From assembly GCF_032362555.1 (NCBI RefSeq), contig NC_083514.1:6929001-6993000 (forward strand): DNA of 64,000 nt. Reading direction: 5' to 3'. The stretch comes from Amyelois transitella (Eukaryota; Arthropoda; Insecta; Lepidoptera; Pyralidae). This document shows positions 45,771 through 56,500 of the stretch, piece by piece (the stretch's first letter is position 1; each line of letters opens with the position of its first letter). The position numbers were made by a program, and so were the translations under genes. The notes under the pieces are model-generated. The model saw only the letters and a list, made by a program, of their open reading frames with translations. It searched no databases and was not told where the DNA came from.

Positions 45771-46667
45771 TTTTCTAATTTATATTTTCGCTACCAATAC
45801 AAATCGTGCTATTATTGAAAAAATATGAAAATACTTCCAGGATGGGGGAATGTTTCAATGAGTACAAAATGTAATATTAATAGTTTAATAATATAAATAC
45901 TAAATAGTCATTATAAAAGTTGAGATTCAATACAGTATACAATAATTTTATAACTACTTAATTACTGCATGGGTGACTCTAGCTGATCAGTCATTTATAA
46001 TTTTTACTTTTTGGTTACATAAGGCACACAATTTAAGTATAACCTATTAGGTGCCCGTAAAATCTACATAATAATGTAAAAAATGCGATGCTAAAATGTA
46101 CTTTATGAAATGCAATAAATTCCAATTATATAAAGATTACACAAGGTGAAGTGAGAGAGATAGGTACATTACATATAAAAATTATTTGTTCTAACCTTAG
46201 CTGAATCATAATGAATTCAGAGATTTATTCAAGAGTTGGCTGGGCATATGTTTTGATGGGGATTGGAGATAATAACTGGAGAAAAAGTTTATTATTTACT
46301 TTGGAAGGTATTTGAAAAAGTTGATTTATGGAAGTTACCGCCCCATAGATCGCTCCGCCCTACGCGTTATATGTACTTGTATAAATATAGCTTCCCTTTT
46401 AAAATAACTTCCACTTCCATTCTCGGCTGTCTGCTTCGCTACCTTAATAAGGGACGTCTAAAGCCAGCATGAAAATATTTTTAAATCCTGCTGTTATTGT
46501 TGGAACATATACATCGATAGGCTTTGAGAGCCCCTGTGTAACAGTTAAAACTTATCTTCTAAGGTCGGTTCACGACGGAACAAGACTAGAAGCCATATTT
46601 AATGACCTAAACAAACATACAAGCATTGTAAGTTAAATAAAAGCTTGTAAAAGATGGAATTATCTGA
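45771..46667. other. Spacer between LYRIC-like gene and the 251-aa gene
   Basis: AT-rich. It should hold the 3' UTR of the minus-strand gene that ends at 46668. A 69-codon frame at 46263-46472 has no supporting feature. Nothing else recognised. Confidence 0.4.
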
Positions 46668-48246
46668 TTACAATTCGGAGTCACTCTTTGCTCCCGACTT
46701 CACATTGGATTTCCGCACCACGGGCGCCGCACTCTTGCTGCGTGGTTTGCGGCGTCCTTTCTTCTTCAGCTTCTTCTGTTTGCCGCCACTCTGCGCCGGC
46801 GCAGACTGCTTCGACGACTTCGCTTCCACTTCGATCTTGAGTCGGGCGAACATGTCGTAGTTCGTTATGGCGCACATCTTGCCTGGAATTATTACAATAC
46901 TTTTATAGTTGGTATACATGTTCGTGTTTTAAGAACTATAAACAAAACATTGTATGTAGGTACACTACTTTAACAGTTATCGTAGATAACATAACAATAT
47001 ATGTATACTATGTAACGTATTTTGATTGTTTGTTTTTAAATACTTTATTTGAATTAGACTGTTCGTTTACGGAGGGGAGGTAGTAGATACAATTTTTATA
47101 TACCTAAGTAGTTTTACTCAAATTGTTTAAAGGGTACAATTTATAAGTCTCTTCTGTAGAGTTCATAGGAGAAGACTTAGGTAATAAGCACTTTCATTTA
47201 TTACATTGCACCCATTTTCCAAGCTGGGTCAAGTTCACCATTGATGGACAAATCGGATTTGTTTCATGTAACATGTAATTATAGGTTTCCCTCTTCGAAA
47301 TCGTGGTAAGAAAACATCATCAGAAAGTATGTATGAACAGAGTACCTACTATAATGATAAAGATAATATCTTCCTTCATTTTCATGAACATTCATCCCTT
47401 GGGAAAGCATTATTGACTTTATCTTGAATTTAAATTATTTAAGTACATATACGTATACTCGTATATGTACTTCGATTTTTTTTGTTTGCATATTTGAATT
47501 TACCCACCGTTACAGAATTCTTCGCCGCATTCAGCGCAAGTGAGGATTCTAGTTTCAGTGACACCGGAACGGTTTTTGGTTTTCCTTATCATTGTGTTTT
47601 TGGTCATTTCTCTTTTGTCTCTTGCTCGAGTGCGAATTTCTGCTTTTCGTAGTTCTATCAATCTAGAATATTTAAAACAAAGTGAGTTTCCTCTGTATGT
47701 ATATATATTTGAATGTTCATAACCTTAAAATGTTCATAACATAACAATGGTGTCCGCCTAAATAAATATATAAAAAATGTAAGTTATACCTGTTGAAATA
47801 TTCCTCATCAAGTTTAGATTTTGGCCTGATAGAAGTAAGCATTTTCCATTCAATGGGAACTGTACACAATTCTTCAAATTTTAGGCTTCTCATTTCTACA
47901 GGTATCGGGTCCATGAACGTGAACTGTTTTTCTTCGTACCCTCGCGTCCCCAACTTTTCATAGGCCCGAATTTCTTTTTTTGGAGTCTTAGTCTTTTGAT
48001 CATCTGGTTTGTCCCGTATCTTGATATCTTCAGTCTTCACCTATTTCGGTAGATAAAGTTGTGCATATATTTTCAATAAGAGATATAACATACTTATACT
48101 ATTTCTTTTACCTTTTCGGGCCTTGTTTTGAAATCTGGTACTTTGTCCATAACTGCCCTGTACTCTTCGGCAGTATTAATAATAGTTTTGGACAAGTCCA
48201 GCATAGGTGCTTCATCCTTCTTTTTATCAAAAAAGTCATCAGCCAT
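46668..48246 (-). CDS. Unrecognised 251-aa basic protein with Cys cluster
   Basis: Four exons in phase: 48112-48246, 47790-48040, 47508-47662, 46668-46882, giving 251 aa. I do not recognise the family. The N-terminus (MADDFFDKKKDEAPMLDLSK) is followed by a conserved-looking middle (GYEEKQFTFMDPIPVEMRSL, IEWKMLTSIRPKSKLDEEYF). Next comes a very basic helix (LRKAEIRTRARDKREM) and a compact Cys motif LTCAECGEEFCNGKMC, that is C-x2-C-x4-C-x4-C, which could bind one zinc. The C-terminus KMCAITNYDMFARLKIEVEA ends in a Lys/Ser-rich tail. No signal peptide or membrane segment. Clean splice sites and uninterrupted frame across all exons argue strongly for a real gene; the basic tail and Cys knuckle hint at nucleic-acid or ribosome-related binding, which is only inference. 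Confidence 0.75.
47441..47472. repeat. Perfect hairpin, 13-bp arms, 6-nt loop
   Basis: Arms 47441-47453 and 47460-47472, loop TATACT, in the last intron of the 251-aa gene, 36 bp from the exon 3 donor. Confidence 0.8.
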
Positions 48247-48867
48247 TTTTTTGATTCTCTTAAACACAGCCGGTTTCTTCAACTAGACTTCAGATTTTAT
48301 CGACATAACTAGCGTTGCGACCCATTTCTTTGAAACTGTTGGATCGATAAAGTTCAGACTTAAGTAGTAACCTAAATTCCTCTCCCCTCTTGGATGTCTA
48401 GCGGATCAGACGTGTCCACAGTATTTTCTGCATTTGATTCGTTTATTTATTGTTTTTAATATTAAAATATAAAATAATTACGCGAGTTAATAGTCACGAG
48501 TACCAGGCGCCCAGAAACTCAAAGGGATACACGAAACGAACGCACGCTACGCAATCAAGACTGCGCGCGAAACAGCGACGACGGTAACCAGTGAGTGAGA
48601 TACATTATATTCATTCATTACTCGCACCCCTACTACGCACGTCACGCACGGAGCGGAAGGAGTATTGGCTAATTCTATGTTGACGCCCACCTGCGCATAA
48701 GCAAGTTTAGAGAGGCGTGACTAATTGAGGGTCCAATTGCGAATTTTTAATTTACGCTTGTATTTTATGAATCACACAGCGCTCGCTGAGGTCTACTACC
48801 CACATAACTTTTTGTTCCGACTGTAAACAAACATTGTATTGAGTTCATTTATTACTGTATTGACAAG
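48247..48867. other. Spacer and probable LINE 5' UTR
   Basis: The first part is the promoter side of the 251-aa gene. From about 48480 the composition rises in GC (CGCGCGAAACAGCGACGACG), as in 5' UTRs of CR1-like LINEs, so the LINE probably starts here; its exact 5' end was not found. Confidence 0.45.
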
Positions 48868-49667
48868 ATGATGCGCAGTCCTACTAAGCTAGATTCCCAC
48901 TTTGGCTCCGCTCCCAACCTCAATATGGAAAACGAGAATACTACCCCAAACGCTAGTAATATTACCCAAAGACTAAAAAGAAAAAGATGCGATTGCGGTG
49001 GCCAGTTTACTGAGGAGTCCAAGATTGATAAATTCATAAATACGATTTCTTTATGGCGGCAAGAAACTGACTCGAAGCTATCCGATATAAAAACCTCTAT
49101 GCATGATCTCATCAGGCAGCTCAGGCAAGCCTCGAGCGTGTAGTTAAACTGGAGGCGACTACGGAGGAGATAGATCGCCGCTCTCGATCGAGTACTCTGG
49201 AGCTGCGCAATATCCGACTGCCAAATAAAACTTTCTCAATGGATGATCTGCTAATCGCGGTCACATGCATTTTTAAAGAGCTAGCTGTAAATGTGACCAC
49301 GTCGGATATCTATGATATCTATCGGCTATCATCCAAGTCGGACAGCGCCACTATTGTTTGTAAGCTGAATTCGGTTCTTCTGAAAGCCAAAATCCTGCAA
49401 GCGTTCAAGGACTACAATAAGCGCAACGCCAACAATAGACTGAACTCGACCGTCGTGGGTGGCTCGCAGCACCCAGTCTACATTAGCGAGCACCTGACGG
49501 CGCAAGCTCGTCGGCTCTTCTACTTAGCTCGCGAGTTCGCTAAAGCGGAAAGCTACAAGTATTGTTGGACCTCGGGCGGCCGCGTCCTGCTGAGGAAAGC
49601 GGACAACGCCAAGCTGGTCATCGTGGCTTCTGAGAGCCAGCTTTCCGGGCTACATTCAAAAAACTAG
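48868..49667 (+). pseudogene. LINE ORF1 (FP25K-like), one frameshift
   Basis: Two overlapping frames make up ORF1: 48868-49143 (N-terminus with KRKRCDCGG and a coiled coil) and a second frame readable from about 49122 to 49667. The second part has LERVVKLEATTEEIDRRSRS, LELRNIRLP and VYISEHLTAQARRLFYLARE, then YKYCWTSGGRVLLRK, the region that resembles the baculovirus FP25K-type fold found in many insect LINE ORF1 proteins. One net frameshift near 49125-49143 separates them, so this copy's ORF1 is defective unless recoded. Confidence 0.7.
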
Positions 49668-50072
49668 GTCACCCAGACCCAAGTATGCCAATCTACTCGT
49701 ATCATACTCTTTTAATGTTAAGTTTTTTATTTTGTTTATTTAAGTTAGATTTTATACAAGAATTTATTCTACCTAAATTTACTCTATGTATTTTTTATTC
49801 AATTTTCTTACATAATTTGACAAGTGTTTCAATATTTTACAACTTTAAAAAAGTAAATTGCTGTAACTTTGCGATTTCTTTGCAGAACTTAAGCTTCCTA
49901 CGAGATTTAGATTGTTTTGGCTACAGTAAAATTAGGTTTAATGTCAAGAATCTCAATGCAAAAACCTTGATTTTCATTATTTCGAATACCCTGATATCTC
50001 TTTTAAGTGTGTTTAATGTTTACTTCCGCTATAGCTACTTTGTGAAAGCAGTACTGTTATCCTCGTATCTGA

Positions 50073-53021
50073 AAATCAAAATTCGATTCAAACAATAGTC
50101 AATTAATTAATAACATTGACAATGTCTCTGTTGCATCAGCTTTTATTTGTGACTCTCATGAAGTTCAAAGTTACTTATCCAAACAAAACAAATCCTTAAA
50201 TATTCTAACGCAAAACATACGAAGCCTATCCGCTAACTTTGATAATCTCGAAATTTTACTCACTAACTTTGACACTCCAGACATAATAATACTTACAGAA
50301 TGTTTTCTAGATTCGAATCCCACTTTTCCTTCGCTTACTGGGTTTTCCGCAGTCCCTTCTACAAACCCTATAAATAAAAATGACGGTGTATTGGTCTTTC
50401 ACAAAAACAGCCTTTTAGGCCTTTCTGTAGAAGAACCCCATCTAGCAGAAGCTAGTGCTTTATTAATAAAACTTAATCAGGATATTGTTATCATAGCCAT
50501 ATACAGACCATGTGCCTACAAAAATAAAACCAACTTTATAAATTCCCTCAATTCATTACTAGATTCATTACGACAGTATAAAAATATTTTAATTATGGGT
50601 GATATCAATCTAGACATTATACCCCAGCAAATGGAATCTGACGCTGAAGATTACCTAAATATGACAACACACCACGGACTTTTTCCTGCTCATTCATTTC
50701 CTACTAGATTCCCCACTAATACTTGCCTTGATCATGCCATCCTTAAATCTTCAAACACTGCCCTCGCTCTTGTAATTCAATCATCCATAACGGATCACAG
50801 TGCCGTACTACTATCCTTACAATTGAAAAAAAGTATATCTCGTCCCAAAAAAGTCACCAACAGAATAGATTATGCTGGAATTACTGAGTTTCTTTCTAGC
50901 ACAGACTTCTCTACTGTTCTCAATTGTTCAGATCCTGAGCGGGCGACAAACCACTTCATTGATATCCTTCAATCAGCCGTTACTGCACATACATTCGTAG
51001 TTACATCATCTCATCACTACAAAACTCTCAAGCCCTGGATGACACATGGTCTCCTTAGATGTATAGTCAACAGAGACAAAATGCACAAAAATATTAAAAA
51101 CGATCCTGATAACGAGATTTTACGTACAACCTACTACCGATATCGAAATTACTGCAACACTTTACTCAGAAATATTAGGAAAAATTACGAAAAATCTTTA
51201 CTGCTTGAAGCAGGAACGAACTCTAAGAAATTATGGAGTGCAATAAAAGACGTCACAAAACTAAACATAAACCAAACTAGATCTAGCGAACTTCTCCAAT
51301 CCAAACCCACTCCCAAAGAAGCGACAGATTATGTTAACACTTTCTTTTCAGAAATGGGTAAGTCACTCGCCGAGGATATTCTATCTAAGAGCCATTCTCG
51401 TCCCTCCTGTCTTAGCTCATTAACTCCTCCCACACTTGATTCGTTCGTGTTACTAGAAACAACTATTGACGAAGTGGAAAACACCATCCTGTCTCTGAAG
51501 GAGAGTTGTGCTCCTGGCTGGGATAACATATCCTCTGCCTTGTTGAAGCGTAATTATGGGACACTAGCTTCACCTATAACTCATATATGTAACCTCAGTA
51601 TATCGAAAGGTATTTTTCCTTCTGCCCTTAAAAAGGCTATTGTCCATCCGATCTTTAAGGGTGGGGACCGGGGCCGTGTCAATGATTATCGTCCCATATC
51701 AATTCTTACTGCATTGTCCAAGATCCTGGAGCGTCTAATAAACAAGCGTCTCGTACATTACCTTGAAGACAAGAAACTACTTTCATCCAGTCAATTTGGC
51801 TTCAGACGTCAGAAATCAGCATCTGACGCCGTTCAAGAACTCACAGACCACATCGTCAGGAATTTGGACAATCATAATAAATGTTTAGGAGTTTTTTTGG
51901 ACCTTGCAAAGGCATTTGACACGATCTCGGCTCGCACCCTGCTTGATAGATTGGAGGCCATGGGCATTCGGGGTAGTCAACTTGCTTTATTCCAAAGCTA
52001 TCTCAGTGATCGTAGCCAGTGTGTGATCATTGATGGGCATTCCAGCTCATACTTACCAGTCAGCTATGGAGTCCCGCAGGGGAGCATTCTTGGACCCACC
52101 CTCTTCTTAATCTATATCAATAATCTCTGCTCCCTCAAAATACCTAACTGCAAGATCATTTCTTACGCAGACGACACTGTTCTCCTCTTCTCTGCCGATT
52201 CCTGGGAACAGGTCTTTAGCTCTGCTCAAACTGGATTCGATAGGGTCTCTGACTGGCTACGTAACAATCTACTTACCCTGAATGTTCACAAGACTTGCTA
52301 CCTGACCTTCTCCATATATACTACTCCTCCGCAGTCGATTCCTTTCAAGCTCACTGGCCACTCCCATCCCTTTGTATCTTCTGATCCTTGTTCTTGTCCC
52401 AATTTAATATGTGCAAAAACTGTTAAATACTTGGGCATAACATTGGACGACAGACTAACCTTCGATGCCCATATTAAAACTACGGCTGGCAGGGTCCGAA
52501 AACTCATGTACGTTTTTAAAAAACTGCGACATGTAGCAGAGGTGCACGTTGTCAAAATGGTATATACCGCACTCTGCCAGTCCATACTAACATACGGTAT
52601 CGTGACTTGGGGCGGTGCCTGCAAAACCCACTTGCTTAGTCTCGAACGTGCTCAGAGGGCGCTTTTGAAGGTATGTCTGTTCAAGCCTATTCTATTTCCT
52701 ACTCGTGACCTCTATCAGCAATCCAAGGTTCTCACTGTACGTCAGCTGTTTATACTAAATTCCATCCTCAAACAACACCTAGATAAAAAAACCATCCCTT
52801 CCCGTTCTGGCCGCCGACCTCCGTTAATTTTGACAACTGCCTTTCAAACTGCTTTCTCACACAGGTTTTACTGTTTTTTGGGTCCCTACCTCTATAATAA
52901 AATTAATCGTAATTTACAGCTTCACTTGCTTTCAAAGTTTGTATGTAAAATAGCCACTATAAATTATCTCTCAGGTCTTGACTATGATAGTACAGAAAAC
53001 CTTTTACAAACACTTGTCTAA
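50073..53021 (+). CDS. LINE ORF2: endonuclease and reverse transcriptase
   Basis: Open for 983 codons after an in-frame TGA. Endonuclease motifs: LTQNIRSLSANF (Asn), IIILTECFLDSN (Glu), IMGDINLD, LDHAIL and SITDHSAV. Reverse transcriptase: [60 protein letters not shown]. The first ATG of the frame is at 50661, inside the endonuclease, so the natural start must be non-AUG, reinitiation or recoding, or an ancestral ATG has been lost. No internal stop in the rest. Confidence 0.8.
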   Translation, partial: KSKFDSNNSQLINNIDNVSVASAFICDSHEVQSYLSKQNKSLNILTQNIRSLSANFDNLEILLTNFDTPDIIILTECFLDSNPTFPSLTGFSAVPSTNPINKNDGVLVFHKNSLLGLSVEEPHLAEASALLIKLNQDIVIIAIYRPCAYKNKTNFINSLNSLLDSLRQYKNILIMGDINLDIIPQQMESDAEDYLNMTTHHGLFPAHSFPTRFPTNTCLDHAILKSSNTALALVIQSSITDHSAVLLSLQLKKSISRPKKVTNRIDYAGITEFLSSTDFSTVLNCSDPERATNHFIDILQSAVTAHTFVVTSSHHYKTLKPWMTHGLLRCIVNRDKMHKNIKNDPDNEILRTTYYRYRNYCNTLLRNIRKNYEKSLLLEAGTNSKKLWSAIKDVTKLNINQTRSSELLQSKPTPKEATDYVNTFFSEMGKSLAEDILSKSHSRPSCLSSLTPPTLDSFVLLETTIDEVENTILSLKESCAPGWDNISSALLKRNYGTLASPITHICNLSISKGIFPSALKKAIVHPIFKGGDRGRVNDYRPISILTALSKILERLINKRLVHYLEDKKLLSSSQFGFRRQKSASDAVQELTDHIVRNLDNHNKCLGVFLDLAKAFDTISARTLLDRLEAMGIRGSQLALFQSYLSDRSQCVIIDGHSSSYLPVSYGVPQGSILGPTLFLIYINNLCSLKIPNCKIISYADDTVLLFSADSWEQVFSSAQTGFDRVSDWLRNNLLTLNVHKTCYLTFSIYTTPPQSIPFKLTGHSHPFVSSDPCSCPNLICAKTVKYLGITLDDRLTFDAHIKTTAGRVRKLMYVFKKLRHVAEVHVVKMVYTALCQSILTYGIVTWGGACKTHLLSLERAQRALLKVCLFKPILFPTRDLYQQSKVLTVRQLFILNSILKQHLDKKTIPSRSGRRPPLILTTAFQTAFSHRFYCFLGPYLYNKINRNLQLHLLSKFVCKIATINYLSGLDYDSTENLLQTLV

Positions 53022-53499
53022 ATTTAGAAATTAAGTTAATTAGTAATTACACATTTATTTTTGATTCAAGTAACTTGAATAAACCCATGTAATTATTAGG
53101 TAGATTTTACTCATAAAATTCTCCCAATGAAGAGGTTTCCCTTTATATCTAAATAAGTCAATACTTTGTTTTTGGTTTACAATTAACTGTCTGATTTATC
53201 CATGTATTTTTTTTTGTTTTTGTAAAGGGAAACCAATCTACATTATTATTGGCAAAACCATAGTAGCTACTTTTGTGCTGTATACACTTCGTGGGGAGAG
53301 GCTGGTGTACTGAGATACAAGCTCTGCTTAGTTCAGACACCAGTCTCTCACAATCTTAAATAAGTTAAACCGTGTAATTTTTACTATTAGTCTGTGTCAT
53401 GTTTAGATTGTGGAGAAAAATAAAGAAATTTGAATTTGAATTTGAATTTGAAATTCACCTACATGTTGCACCTTATGATTATTGCGTGCTGTTCTGATT

Positions 53500-53505
53500 T
53501 TTATT
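53500..53505 (-). terminator. Poly(A) signal of the CCDC66-like gene
   Basis: AATAAA on the minus strand, 36 nt after the stop codon at 53542-53544. Confidence 0.55.
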
Positions 53506-53541
53506 ACTTCAGTAAACGTAAAATACTTTCGTACTTTAAAC

Positions 53542-56500
53542 TTAATATTTTGCTTTTAAAATAAGGTTTTCTTGATCCTTATTTTTTTCCAAGTAATCTC
53601 TTTTCGCTACATTGATTTGATCAATAATTTGTTTTCTATTTTCTGCATCAAAAAAGCTTGATTTCGTGTTCTTTTCGTTTATGTCGTCTATCCATAACTT
53701 TCTGTTGCCATACTTATCGTTTATGAATTTCTGCGATAAAGTTATTCTCTTCGTCGGTGACGTCTTTGGAGACTTTTTTGTTTCTGTATCATTATTATTT
53801 ATGAATTGTGTGAGATGGTTTGTTTCAAGGCTATGCTCTGTCGACTCTGCTATAAGATTATTACGAGATAAATCTTGACTAGATCTTTTGTTTTTCCAAT
53901 ACGATTGACTCAAGGAGTTTCTCTGTTTATTTAGAGAATCAGATATCTTTTCTGACCTAATGGGAGGACTTGGAGAGCGGCTGTCGTCGCTTGACTGCGA
54001 TAGGTACTGTCGCGCTTGCGGACGGTATTTATGTCTCATTTTTCTTTTTTGGCTATAAAATGGATCTTTTTCGCTTTGTTTTTTGTATTGCGCAGCTGGC
54101 CTATTTACTCCCCATTTTGGTCGGTTGTCTAAATCCTTCTTATATCTCTCTTCAGACCGGAAACGTCGATCTTTTTTAGTTGAGTTATGATGACTTTCGT
54201 GCGGTGCATTTTCATCAATATTGGAATACTCTTTATCATTATTTCTTTCAAGGTCCTCTGTCGCTACAATTTTATCGCTAAAGTTACATGGATTTGGTTC
54301 TGTTTGAGTTGAGACATCTTTTGTTTTCTCAGCTCGATATTTTCTAGGGGTTAATATTTTCCCAGGGTCAGAGAGTTCACTTATGGTGTGCATTGAATTT
54401 AATGATACTCCATACACGGTATTAGTTAGGCTTTGAGGAACTAAAACTGCTAGTTGTATACTATTAGGTTGACCACTGACTATTTCTCCATTTCCATTAA
54501 TACCTATAGGTACAATACTGAATTGATTATCATTAAGCGCTAATGGTGGAACACTATGTATAAATAAGTTTACATTTCCTGGTCCCACTGATCTCGGAGA
54601 GTTGAATTCGGTCGTTTGATGAGAATCGCAGTCTTTCTTTTGACTTTTTGCCGAATGGACGTCGTATGTTCTATGGGTTTTTGTCGGGCTCGTGGCTTCA
54701 TTATCATGAGTAGAAATATTGTTTGCAATGGGTTCGTCACTTATCTTATTATCAGTACTTATATTGTTACTTATGATAGAAGACATGTTTTGCCTATGTG
54801 CTATAAAGCGTTTTTCTTTGTCTAGTCTCGCCTTCTTTTCAGCATCTTCAAGGGCCTTTTTAAGAGCTTCTAACTTTCTTTGTTCTAATATTTGTTTTTC
54901 TTCATTCCTTCGTTTCTCCTCCTCTACTCGTAGCCTATCTTCTTCCTGCTGTCGCTGTATTCTCAGTTCTTCCAATCTTTCTTCTCTCAGTCTTCTTTCT
55001 CTTTCTTCCTGTCGTCGCTTTTCGCGATCTTCGAGTTGGCTTAGTATGGCAGACTGCAATTCTAAAGCTTTTATTCTTTTATTTTCACGTTGTGCTTTGA
55101 TTTCAGGTTCTAAAGGAACATTCTGTCCTCTTAAAAATGTTCTGAAAGAAAATGTGATATTAGAAATACACAGTCTTTTCATGGAAACAATAAAAAAACA
55201 ACAAAAATAATATAAAGATTATCTAATTTTAAACTGTTAACTTACTTTCTTACTATGTTTTCATGTTATTCTAACAATATTTTAATGAACTTCTTATTAC
55301 CTGCCCTCGTCGCTCCCATTGCAAGATGATCTATCACACTCGAATCCTGAATTGGTGGAGCTTGTTTGGTCAATCACAAGCACCTCCGCCGTGTTGTCTA
55401 TCATGTTCAGACCTCGTTCCACCCACGACGGTGTGCCTTTCTTCTGGGCCTGCATCTGTACAGAATGAAAATTGTTAAAGAAAATGAATGACAAATGAAA
55501 ATAACATCCTATAGGTAGGTACAGGATATAAATGCATCGTGCACTTTTCTACAGCACAGTATGGCAGGTATGTAATTGGGAAAGATATTATACAAGACTA
55601 ATACTTAGTATGGTAAACAATATAATACGGTAGCGAAAACTGTGTCAAAATCCTTTTTGCATGTAAAATATATATTGATATGGATTTGGTGATAAATTGA
55701 CTTAGAATGATGAACGAAATTTCCTTTATTTGTATCTACTTCAGAAAAATTAATAGGTATACATTCAGTCAGAAAAGTATCGGGAATGGATTATTTATTT
55801 ATGGTTCCAAATTCAAATTTTTGTTTTTTTTGTTGTTGTTAGATTGGCACAACTGTTTTCCATTTTGGCGCGGAGTTTGAGTTGCATCTGTTGTTTACAT
55901 TAAATACAGTGCTATTTTTAGTTATATCATATCTAGTGTGTATTGCTAATTTCATAATGGATAAAAACATCGAACAAAGAGTTTGTCTTAAATTTTGCAT
56001 TGCCAATGGAATATCGTGTTCGGAGTCACTGAAAATGTTACAGAAGGCTTACGGTGAATCGACTTTATCAAAAACTCGTGCTTATGAGTGGTACAAAGCG
56101 TTCAAAAGCGGTCGAGATGTGATGGAAGATTTGCCTCGCTCTGGTAGGCCATCAACGTCTGCAACTGAAGTTAACATCGCAAAAGTGAAGGAAATAGTGA
56201 CTGAAAATCCTCATTCAACTTTGAGAGAGATAGCCACCGAACTTTCTGTATCTCACGAGTCGATCCGTACCATTTTAACTAATAATTTGGGTATGAAACA
56301 TGTTGCCGCTCGGCTGGTCCCAAAAGACCTGAATTTTTTTCAAAAACTCAATCGCATGAGAGTCGCTGAGGACATGCTAGAACGAGTCAATTCCGACCCA
56401 ACATTCATGAAACGCATTGTTACTGGTGACGAGACGTGGGTTTACGAGTTTGACATGCAAACTAGTCAACAAGCTTCGGAGTGGCGCCTTCCAACTGAAC

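Larger units (their letters stand above)
48868..53452 (+). mobile_element. CR1/Jockey-group LINE with (TTTGAA)n tail
   Basis: ORF1 with a frameshift, a 400-bp gap, ORF2 complete to 53021, then a 3' UTR of about 400 bp ending in tandem TTTGAA units (53427-53452). A microsatellite 3' tail instead of poly(A) is typical of CR1-like elements. Target-site duplication not found. It lies between the 251-aa gene and the CCDC66-like gene; its tail ends about 50 bp beyond the poly(A) signal of the latter. Confidence 0.82.

Noticed and set aside
49685-50098. 137-codon open frame between ORF1 and ORF2 of the second LINE
   Set aside because: Composition is Phe/Ile/Leu/Lys/Asn as expected from AT-rich DNA, with no motif. 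Treated as inter-ORF spacer, mentioned only for possible reinitiation.
53666-55210. Plus-strand Ser/Phe/Leu-rich frames opposite the CCDC66 exon 5
   Set aside because: Antisense shadows of the Glu/Lys/Arg-rich coiled coil.
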